A DNA stretch of 64,000 nucleotides from NCBI RefSeq assembly GCF_900109755.1, contig NZ_FOAR01000005.1, forward strand, positions 62,001 through 126,000, in the 5' to 3' direction. The position numbers were made by a program, and so were the translations under genes. Shown here piece by piece: positions 47,329 to 54,272 of this stretch; positions within the stretch are counted from its first letter, which is position 1, and each line of letters starts with the position of its first letter. Source of the DNA: Pseudomonas agarici (GTDB lineage Bacteria > Pseudomonadota > Gammaproteobacteria > Pseudomonadales > Pseudomonadaceae). The notes under the pieces are model-generated. The model was not told the origin of the DNA. It searched no databases and saw nothing but the letters and a program-made list of their open reading frames with translations.

Positions 47329-47969
47329 ATTCGTCGTCGGAACTGCTCGAACGCTGGCAGCAATTGACTGCTCACCCGCTGACCTTTATCGGCCTTGAAA
47401 GCCTGGCCGAATGTTTTGCCGGCGCGGTTTCGAGCGGACAACTGCACGCCTTGCGCAACCTGTCGCGCTTCGAGGCTCGGCTGCTGCGGCGGCTGCACGA
47501 GCGTTTCGCGTTGTTGCCCTGGACCGAAGTGCCGAAGCCCGATCCTGCTGACCTGCCGGTATTGCTCTTGAGCCCTCAGGCGTTTTCCCGCCTGGCCAGG
47601 CTCTGCGGTGCCATCTGGCATGGAGCGACCCTGCGCCGGGAGATTCGCAGCGAGGTGGTCGGCGAACTACACCAGCGCCTTGGCTCCGAGGTATTTACCC
47701 ACGCCATGAGTTTGCCGACTCTGGCCGGTGCCGCCGATCTGCTGCGCGAGCCCGCCGAACTGGTGGAGGCTATTGATCGTGACGGTCAGACTTGTGTTGC
47801 CGCCTGGCTGCATCAGCAACCCGAATCTCTCAAAGGCTGGCTGAGCCTGCGCCTGGACTGCCCGCAGTTCGACCAGGCACGCCTGAGTCGAGATATCGAT
47901 ATCGTGCGCCGCGCCGCCGCGCTGCTGTCCGCCGAGGAAGGTCCCGATAAGGAGAGCCCAGATGAGTGA
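47325..47969 (+). CDS. sctK: Type III cytosolic protein SctK (NolU-like)
   Basis: A 214-residue cytosolic protein between sctJ and sctL, the place of nolU in rhizobia and sctK elsewhere. Helical, with LSRFEARLLRRLHERF near the middle and GWLSLRLDCPQFD toward the end. SctK links the sorting platform to the basal body. Similarity is weak across this family, so the call leans on gene order and length. Confidence 0.7.
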   Translation: MNSSSELLERWQQLTAHPLTFIGLESLAECFAGAVSSGQLHALRNLSRFEARLLRRLHERFALLPWTEVPKPDPADLPVLLLSPQAFSRLARLCGAIWHGATLRREIRSEVVGELHQRLGSEVFTHAMSLPTLAGAADLLREPAELVEAIDRDGQTCVAAWLHQQPESLKGWLSLRLDCPQFDQARLSRDIDIVRRAAALLSAEEGPDKESPDE

Positions 47970-48555
47970 GCTGCCCAGTCGCCCGACCGGGCGAATCCTA
48001 AGGGCCGCCGAAGCGGATGCCTGGAGCAATGGTTTCGCCTTTCTCCAGGCCGCTCGCGATCAAGCCCTGGCGATTCGCAACGACAGCCAGCAGTGGCTGG
48101 CCGACGCCCGCGCCGAAGGCTTTGCCAGCGCCGAACGGCAAGGGGCCGAACAGGCGGCGCTGCTGCTGCAGGACACCGCCCGGCAAGTCGACGCCTACCT
48201 CCACGGCCTGGAAAGCGCATTTGCCGACCTGGCGCTGAACATTGCCCGCGAGGTGATGGGCGAGCTGGACGCAGGCGAGCGAATCCTGCGGTGCACCCGC
48301 CAGGCCATGACCGCTTTTCGCCAGGATCAGGCACTGACTCTGTACGTGGCGCGCGAGCATCTCGACAGCGTGCGTCAGGCGCTGGCGGTCGAACCGCTAC
48401 CGACGCCCGGCGTCGCCGTGGAGGCCGATGACCAACTGACTGCTGACCAGACGCGCCTGAGCAGTCCGGTCGGCTCCGTGGAGCTGGGTCTTGACGCGCA
48501 ACTGGCCGGATTGCGCCGAGGTCTGTTACCCCAGTCCGAAGAGACCCTGGCATGA
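47962..48555 (+). CDS. sctL: Type III stator protein SctL (NolV-like)
   Basis: A 197-residue FliH/HrpE-type protein. A coiled central part (DSQQWLADARAEGFASAERQ) leads into the C-terminal ATPase-binding domain (ALNIAREVMGELDAGERIL; LTLYVAREHLDSVRQAL). It regulates the ATPase SctN. Overlaps sctK by 8 bp and sctN by 4 bp. Confidence 0.85.
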   Translation: MSELPSRPTGRILRAAEADAWSNGFAFLQAARDQALAIRNDSQQWLADARAEGFASAERQGAEQAALLLQDTARQVDAYLHGLESAFADLALNIAREVMGELDAGERILRCTRQAMTAFRQDQALTLYVAREHLDSVRQALAVEPLPTPGVAVEADDQLTADQTRLSSPVGSVELGLDAQLAGLRRGLLPQSEETLA

Positions 48556-49880
48556 GCGCGATCCTCGACAACCTGCTACCGCGTCTGCAATCACGTCTGT
48601 CCGGTGCGCGTCCACGGCCGGTCAAGGGCACCATTCGCAGTATTCGCGGGGTCCTGCTGCGAGCCAGTGTCGCCGGTGTGCGCATCGGTGAACTGTGCCG
48701 ACTGCTCGACCCCAGCAGTGGCCGTAGCCTGGCGGCGGAAGTCATCGGTTTCGACGCTGACGAGGCGATCCTGTCGCCGATTGGCTCGATGGAAGGCCTG
48801 TCGACCCGCACCGAAATTACCGCCACCGGCGAAGCCCTCGGCGTGGTGGTCGGTGATGGGCAACTGGGTCGGGTCATCGGCCCTATGGGCGACTTTCTCG
48901 ATGCCGATGGCGAACTGCCGGGCGGCCTGTTCGAAACCTACCCGTTGCATGCCGAGCCGCCACCGCCCTTTACTCGGCAACTAATCGTGCGGCCGATGTT
49001 CCTCGGCGTGCGTTCGATCGATGGCCTGCTGACTCTGGCCCAAGGCCAGCGCATCGGGATTTTCGGCGAGCCGGGGGTGGGCAAGTCCTCGCTGCTGGCT
49101 AGCATCATTCGCAACAGTGAGGCCGATGTGATTGTCATCGGCCTGATCGGCGAACGCGGGCGCGAGGTGCGCGAGCTGCTCGATGTACAACTCGACGCCA
49201 CGGCTCGGGCGCGTACCGTGGCGGTGGTGGCGACTTCCGACCGACCGGCGGCTGAGCGGGTGCGCGCGGCGTTTGTTGCCACGGCCCTGGCTGAATATCA
49301 TCGCGACCAGGGACGGAATGTGCTGTTGCTGATGGACAGCCTGACTCGCTTTGCCCGTGCTCAGCGCGAAATCGGCCTGGCGGTGGGCGAACCGCCGACC
49401 CGCCGGGGTTATCCGCCGTCGTTCTTTTCCGCCTTGCCACGCCTGCTCGAACGTGCCGGACCGGCGCCACGAGGCAGCATTACCGCGCTGTATACGGTGC
49501 TGACCGAAGGCGACGCGGCCACCGACCCGGTGGCCGAAGAGGCTCGCTCGATCCTCGACGGGCACATTGTCCTGAGTGCCGAACTGGCGCAACGCAACTA
49601 TTTTCCGGCAGTGGATGTGCTGCGCAGCCGCAGCCGGCTGATGGAGCAGGTGGCGAGCAAAGAACACTTGCACCTGGCGATGCGGATCCGCGAGCTGATG
49701 GCCCGTCATGCCGAGGTCGAGATGCTGATTCGCATCGGCGAGTACGCCAGCGGCAGCGACCCTCTGACGGATGAAGCGATTGCCCGTCACGCCGACATCG
49801 AGGACTTCCTGCGCCAGGGCCCCCACGAATCCAGTAACCAGGCCGAAACCCTTCACCGCTTGCATCAGGTACTGTCATGA
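48552..49880 (+). CDS. sctN: Type III secretion ATPase SctN
   Basis: A 442-residue F1-beta/FliI-type ATPase with Walker A GEPGVGKSS (residues 172-180), Walker B NVLLLMDSLTRFARA and RREIGLAVGEPPTRRGYPPS-type signature (QREIGLAVGEPPTRRGYPPS). It unfolds and releases substrates from chaperones at the export gate. Overlaps both neighbours by 4 bp. Confidence 0.96.
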   Translation: MSAILDNLLPRLQSRLSGARPRPVKGTIRSIRGVLLRASVAGVRIGELCRLLDPSSGRSLAAEVIGFDADEAILSPIGSMEGLSTRTEITATGEALGVVVGDGQLGRVIGPMGDFLDADGELPGGLFETYPLHAEPPPPFTRQLIVRPMFLGVRSIDGLLTLAQGQRIGIFGEPGVGKSSLLASIIRNSEADVIVIGLIGERGREVRELLDVQLDATARARTVAVVATSDRPAAERVRAAFVATALAEYHRDQGRNVLLLMDSLTRFARAQREIGLAVGEPPTRRGYPPSFFSALPRLLERAGPAPRGSITALYTVLTEGDAATDPVAEEARSILDGHIVLSAELAQRNYFPAVDVLRSRSRLMEQVASKEHLHLAMRIRELMARHAEVEMLIRIGEYASGSDPLTDEAIARHADIEDFLRQGPHESSNQAETLHRLHQVLS

Positions 49881-50347
49881 AAACCAAAACCTTGCAGAGT
49901 CTGCAGAGCCTTCGAGTCCTGCGTGAACAACGCGCCACCACCGCTTTGGTGGCCCAGCAGCAACGGGTCCGAGAAACCGGCAGCGAACGCGATCAGGCCA
50001 AGGAACGGCTGCGCCAGCACCGCGAATCCATCGCCCACGAAGCCGAGGCGATCTATGCGGCACTTGAGGGTGGTCTGTCGGTGGCCAACTGGCAGGCCGC
50101 CCAGGCACGCTTGCAAGATCTTGCCGAGGGCCAGGACGTGCTGGAAGAGCAGGTGGGTGAAGTGTCGCACAAGCTACAGGCCGAAGAACTGCTGCGCGAT
50201 GCCTGTCAGCGCGAGCGGCTGATGCGCCAGCGTCAATCCGAAGCCTGGCAGACCCTGGTGGAACGGCGCGAACGGATGGAGCAGGGTATGCGCGAGACCC
50301 GTGAAGAATCGGATCTGGCGCGGTCTGCCGTGGGCTCCGGCTCATGA
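49877..50347 (+). CDS. sctO: Type III stalk protein SctO
   Basis: A 156-residue, highly charged, almost wholly coiled-coil protein (QRVRETGSERDQAKERLRQH; ERRERMEQGMRETREESD). Length, heptad-like pattern and place directly after sctN identify the SctO/FliJ-type stalk that contacts SctN and SctV. Overlaps sctN and sctQ by 4 bp. Confidence 0.82.
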   Translation: MKTKTLQSLQSLRVLREQRATTALVAQQQRVRETGSERDQAKERLRQHRESIAHEAEAIYAALEGGLSVANWQAAQARLQDLAEGQDVLEEQVGEVSHKLQAEELLRDACQRERLMRQRQSEAWQTLVERRERMEQGMRETREESDLARSAVGSGS

Positions 50348-51396
50348 CGTGCCAGGAACCCGGACCTCGGCTCGAGACTCGCCCGGTCAAGCCTCTGGTC
50401 GACAGCCTGAAATTGATCGACCCGGTACTGGTCAAGCTTATCAACCGTCTGCATCAACGGCGTCAACCCTGGGTCGGTGAATGGGCAGGACAGGCGCTGA
50501 CGGTGGAATGGGCCAGCCCTGGTGGAGCTCTGCCGGGCAGCAAGGAAGTGCTGTTGACCTTGGAGCATGAGCCGCTGCGCCTGCTGGTGCCGGCCCAGGT
50601 CTTCGACGGCCTGCTCGGCGATTTGTCGGTCGATTCGCCAGCCACGGGGCTCGATCCGCTGGCCATGACGCTGTTGACGGAAATGGCGTTGCTCGCACTG
50701 ATCGAGCCGATCGAGACACGGCTGCGCAAGCCAGTACAGGTCACCGTGCGCTCGCGTTTGCCACGGCCGCCGAATTTCGTCGTGAGCCTGACCGTCAGCA
50801 TTCGCCTGGGCGATGCGCCGGCTTTTGCGGTGGTCGTGGAAATGACGCCGATCTCCGCGCATTGGGTCGCCTCGCTGTTAGAGGAAAACCTGGCGAAGCG
50901 GGCCGATCCGCTGCCACAACTGTGCCTGAGTGGGCGCATCGAAGCCGGTCACGCACCATTGCGCCTGAGTGACTTGCGCAGCCTGCAACCGGGCGATGTG
51001 GTGATGCTCGACTACCTGCCGGCCGACCAATTGCGCCTGACCCTGGCCGAGCGCCTGCAAGCCAGGGGCCGCAGCGACGGCAGCCGTTTCTGTTTGATCG
51101 AAGCACCGCAACCGATACCCCCTGACATGGAGAATGCAATGAGTGATCTCGACAGCAGTGCCAGCCTGGACAGTCAACTGGACGACCTGCCGCTGAAATT
51201 GGTGTGCCAGGCCGGCAGCGTCGAGGTATCGCTCGCGCAGTTGCGCGAGCTGGGCGCCGGTAGCCTGTTGCTGCTGACGCCGCCGGTGCTGGACGGTGTC
51301 GACCTGCTGGTCAATGGTCGCAAGCTGGGCCAGGGGCAATTGGTACGCATCGGCGACGGCCTGGGTGTACGGATCCTGAGTTTCGCCGCGCCATGA
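50344..51396 (+). CDS. sctQ: Type III sorting platform protein SctQ
   Basis: A 350-residue protein with a variable N-terminal part and two SPOA domains, one near residues 196-255 (LCLSGRIEAGHAPLRLSDLR; GDVVMLDYLPADQLRL) and one at the C-terminus (PLKLVCQAGSVEVSLAQLRE; GVDLLVNGRKLGQGQLVRIG). SctQ builds the cytosolic pods that receive substrates. An internal start at 51139 probably also yields the C-terminal domain alone. Overlaps sctO and sctR by 4 bp. Confidence 0.87.
   Translation: MTCQEPGPRLETRPVKPLVDSLKLIDPVLVKLINRLHQRRQPWVGEWAGQALTVEWASPGGALPGSKEVLLTLEHEPLRLLVPAQVFDGLLGDLSVDSPATGLDPLAMTLLTEMALLALIEPIETRLRKPVQVTVRSRLPRPPNFVVSLTVSIRLGDAPAFAVVVEMTPISAHWVASLLEENLAKRADPLPQLCLSGRIEAGHAPLRLSDLRSLQPGDVVMLDYLPADQLRLTLAERLQARGRSDGSRFCLIEAPQPIPPDMENAMSDLDSSASLDSQLDDLPLKLVCQAGSVEVSLAQLRELGAGSLLLLTPPVLDGVDLLVNGRKLGQGQLVRIGDGLGVRILSFAAP
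51139..51396 (+). CDS. Probable internal translation product SctQ-C
   Basis: Within sctQ, GGAG (51129-51132) stands 6 bp before an in-frame ATG at 51139. It would give an 85-residue protein (MSDLDSSASLDSQLDDLPLK...) equal to the C-terminal SPOA domain. Such internal starts are established for YscQ, SpaO and SsaQ, where the short form assembles with the full one. Confidence 0.6.
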   Translation: MSDLDSSASLDSQLDDLPLKLVCQAGSVEVSLAQLRELGAGSLLLLTPPVLDGVDLLVNGRKLGQGQLVRIGDGLGVRILSFAAP

Positions 51397-52049
51397 CCGG
51401 CTACCAACCCAATCTGATCGAGATCATCCTGGTGGTGGCTACCATCGGGCTGATCCCGCTGGCAGTGGTGACCCTGACCGGCTTCATGAAGATCTCGGTG
51501 GTGCTGTTTCTGATCCGCAACGCCCTCGGTGTCCAGCAGACGCCGCCTAACCTGGTGTTGTACGGCATTGCGCTGATTCTCTCGGTGTATGTGACCACGC
51601 CGCTGATCGGCGATATGTACCGCCAGGTCGAGGGCCACAGCATCAACCTGGAGCACGTGGAGGACGTCAAGGCCCTCGGTGATGCCCTGCGGCCACCCCT
51701 GCAGGCGCACCTCGCGCGCTTCGCCAATGTCCAGGAGCGCGGCTTCTTTGTCCAGGCCACCGAGACTATCTGGTCGCCAGAGGCTCGTGAACAGCTGCGC
51801 GACGACGACCTGGTGGTGCTGATTCCGGCCTTTGTCAGCTCGGAGCTGACCCGTGCCTTCGAAATCGGCTTCCTGCTGTACATCCCGTTTCTGGTGGTGG
51901 ACCTGTTGGTGGCCAATGTGTTGATGGCCATGGGGATGTCGATGGTTTCGCCGACGCTGATCTCGATTCCGTTGAAAATTTTCCTGTTCGTCGCATTGAG
52001 TGGTTGGTCACGTCTGATGCACGGCCTGATCCTCAGTTACGGGAGTTGA
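51393..52049 (+). CDS. sctR: Type III export apparatus protein SctR
   Basis: A 218-residue FliP-family membrane protein. It has an N-terminal helix (IEIILVVATIGLIPLAVVTL), the conserved FMKISVVLFLIRNALGVQQT, then PAFVSSELTRAFEIGFLLYI and DLLVANVLMAMGMSMVSP, the family signature. It forms the core of the export gate with SctS and SctT. Confidence 0.96.
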   Translation: MTGYQPNLIEIILVVATIGLIPLAVVTLTGFMKISVVLFLIRNALGVQQTPPNLVLYGIALILSVYVTTPLIGDMYRQVEGHSINLEHVEDVKALGDALRPPLQAHLARFANVQERGFFVQATETIWSPEAREQLRDDDLVVLIPAFVSSELTRAFEIGFLLYIPFLVVDLLVANVLMAMGMSMVSPTLISIPLKIFLFVALSGWSRLMHGLILSYGS

Positions 52050-52052
52050 CCC

Positions 52053-52322
52053 ATGGGCCAGGACGTATTTCTCGGGCTGATGAAACAGGCACTGATGACG
52101 GTGTTGCTGCTGTCGGCGCCAGCACTCGGAGTGGCAATTATCATCGGCCTGAGTGTCGGGCTGTTTCAGGCCTTGACCCAGATTCAGGACCAGACCTTGC
52201 CCCAGGTAGTCAAGCTGGTGGCGGTGTTGCTGGTGATTGTGTTTGTCGGGCCGTTGTTGGCCGGGCAGGTGATGGAACTGGGCAACCAGGTGCTGGACAA
52301 CTTCCCGCTCTGGACCCGGTGA
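52053..52322 (+). CDS. sctS: Type III export apparatus protein SctS
   Basis: An 89-residue FliQ-family protein with two membrane helices. The signature ALTQIQDQTLPQVVKLVAV lies between them. It stacks around SctR in the export gate. It begins 3 bp after the sctR stop. Confidence 0.95.
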   Translation: MGQDVFLGLMKQALMTVLLLSAPALGVAIIIGLSVGLFQALTQIQDQTLPQVVKLVAVLLVIVFVGPLLAGQVMELGNQVLDNFPLWTR

Positions 52323-52327
52323 GCGGT

Positions 52328-53143
52328 ATGGAAGCCAACCTCGCCAGTGCCTTTGTCGAAGTCGCTTACCCCGTCATCACTTCGGCGGCCCTGGCGGTCT
52401 GCCGAGCCACCGGTCTGGTGCTGATCACCCCGGCGTTCAATCGCCTGGGCCTGACCGGCATGATCCGCGGCTGTGTCGCCGTGGCGATCTCGATCCCGAT
52501 GTTCCTGCCGGTGTTCGAAGCCCTGACCTCCATGGGCGAGCACGGCAGCCTGTTCCTCGTCGGGCTGATGCTCAAGGAACTGCTGATCGGATTGACCATC
52601 GGCCTGCTGTTCGGCATTCCGTTCTGGGCCGCCGAGGTCGCTGGCGAGCTGATCGACTTGCAGCGGGGTTCGACCATGGCCCAGTTGGTGGACCCGCTTT
52701 CGGTGGGCGAAGCCAGCGTGATGGCCACCTTGCTGACAGTGATGATGATCACTCTGTTCTTCATGTCCGGCGGGTTTATCTTGATGGTCGACGGTTATTA
52801 TCACAGCTACCAGCTATGGTCGGTGACTGCCTTTACACCGTTGTTCGCCAGTCAGGCGCTGATGGCGGTGCTGTCAATTCTCGACCAGGTGATGCGGATC
52901 GGTGTGATGATGATCTCGCCGCTGGTGATTTCCCTGCTGGTGGCCGATATGATGCTGGCATTTCTTTCACGGATGGCGCCGAACCTGCATATATTCGATC
53001 TGGCATTGTCGGTGAAGAACCTGGTGTTCTCGGTGCTGATGGTCATCTATATCAGCTTCCTGATCCCGCTGATGCTCGATCAGTTGGCCGAATTTCGTGG
53101 TGCCTTCGAAGTGCTCAAAACCTTGAGCGGAGTGACGCCATGA
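52328..53143 (+). CDS. sctT: Type III export apparatus protein SctT
   Basis: A 271-residue FliR-family protein with about seven helices. Conserved stretches include IGLLFGIPFWAAEVAGELID, LQRGSTMAQLVDPL and SPLVISLLVADMMLAFLSRM. ATG 52328 starts MEANLASAFVEVAYP. It overlaps the sctU start by 4 bp. Confidence 0.95.
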   Translation: MEANLASAFVEVAYPVITSAALAVCRATGLVLITPAFNRLGLTGMIRGCVAVAISIPMFLPVFEALTSMGEHGSLFLVGLMLKELLIGLTIGLLFGIPFWAAEVAGELIDLQRGSTMAQLVDPLSVGEASVMATLLTVMMITLFFMSGGFILMVDGYYHSYQLWSVTAFTPLFASQALMAVLSILDQVMRIGVMMISPLVISLLVADMMLAFLSRMAPNLHIFDLALSVKNLVFSVLMVIYISFLIPLMLDQLAEFRGAFEVLKTLSGVTP

Positions 53144-54186
53144 GCGAGACCAGCGAGGAGAAGTCGCAACCGGCCTCGGACAAGAAACTCCAGGATGCGC
53201 GCAAGAAGGGCCAAGTCGCCAAGAGCCAGGACCTGGTTTCGGCAATGGTGATTCTGTGTGCCTCGCTGTATATCTCGGTCACCATTGCTCGGGTCCAGGG
53301 CCAGGTCAGCGCGTTGATCGACCTGACCACCCAGGTTTACATTGAGCCGTTCAATACTGTCTGGCCGCGTTTGCTCGATACCGCACAACAGCTCTGGCTG
53401 TCGGTGACTCTGCCATTGGTCGCGGTAACAGTCGGGGCGGTGGTGCTGACCAACGTCGTGACCATGCGCGGTTTTATCTTCTCGGTGGAGCCGCTCAAGC
53501 CCGAGTTCAAACGTATCAACCCAGCGGAGGGCTTCAAGCGGGTCTTCGCGGTGCGTAACCTGGTGGAGTTTCTCAAGGCACTGATCAAGGTCGGCCTGCT
53601 CGGACTGGCGTTCTACGTGGTCGGGCGGCATGCCCTGCAAGCGCTGATGGATTCCTCGCGCTGCGGCGCCGGCTGTATCGAGGCGACGTTCTACCTGATG
53701 CTCAAGCCGCTGGTGTTCACCGTGGTTGCCGCCTACCTGGTGATGGGCGCGGTGGACGTGATGATGCAGCGCTGGCTGTTCGGGCGCGACATGAAGATGA
53801 CCAAGAGCGAAAGTAAGCGCGAGCGCAAGGACGTCGACGGCGATCCGCTGATTAAGGGCGAGCGTCGGCGCCAGCGCCAGGAAATGCAGGCCATGGCCAG
53901 CAAGCTGGGATTGGGGCAGGCATCGTTGATGATTGGCACCGGCGATGGCTGGCTGGTGGGCGTCCGTTATGTCCGTGGCGAGATGCCTGTGCCGGTGGTG
54001 GTGGCGCGAGCGGCGGCGCAAGAGGCGGCGCAGATGCTCGAAGAAGCGACAGCCTTGAACATTCCCCAAGCCGTGGATGCGGAACTGGCCGGGGCAATTG
54101 CCAAACGTTCGGTGGTCGGCGAGCCGATTCCAGAGAACACTTTCCAGGCGGTCGCGTTGTTGTTGGTAAATGCGCGGTTGATCTGA
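53140..54186 (+). CDS. sctU: Type III switch protein SctU, lacking the NPTH motif
   Basis: A 348-residue FlhB-family protein. The cytosolic N-terminus (SDKKLQDARKKGQVAKSQDL) is typical, followed by four helices and the linker ESKRERKDVDGDPLIKGERR. At the place of the autocleavage site the protein reads SLMIGTGDGWLVGVRYVRGE, so NPTH is replaced by TGDG (residues 267-270). Flanking residues still align with the family (VGVRY, PVPVVVARA). Autoproteolysis between N and P is therefore not expected. The reading frame is otherwise intact. Confidence 0.93.
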   Translation: MSETSEEKSQPASDKKLQDARKKGQVAKSQDLVSAMVILCASLYISVTIARVQGQVSALIDLTTQVYIEPFNTVWPRLLDTAQQLWLSVTLPLVAVTVGAVVLTNVVTMRGFIFSVEPLKPEFKRINPAEGFKRVFAVRNLVEFLKALIKVGLLGLAFYVVGRHALQALMDSSRCGAGCIEATFYLMLKPLVFTVVAAYLVMGAVDVMMQRWLFGRDMKMTKSESKRERKDVDGDPLIKGERRRQRQEMQAMASKLGLGQASLMIGTGDGWLVGVRYVRGEMPVPVVVARAAAQEAAQMLEEATALNIPQAVDAELAGAIAKRSVVGEPIPENTFQAVALLLVNARLI

Positions 54187-54200
54187 TGCGACGGGTCAGC

Positions 54201-54262
54201 GAAGCGGCTCGCGACATCACTCTGGTGGCTCTCATCGCCAAGGTCATGCGAGGAGCCGCTTC
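54201..54262. terminator. Inverted repeat between convergent genes
   Basis: GAAGCGGCTC (54201-54210) and GAGCCGCTTC (54253-54262) are perfect 10-bp complements separated by 42 bp. They lie in the 86-bp gap between the end of sctU and the end of the convergent regulator gene. The symmetry could stop transcripts from both sides, but no T run follows, so this is tentative. Confidence 0.35.
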
Positions 54263-54272
54263 CCTTCGGTTT

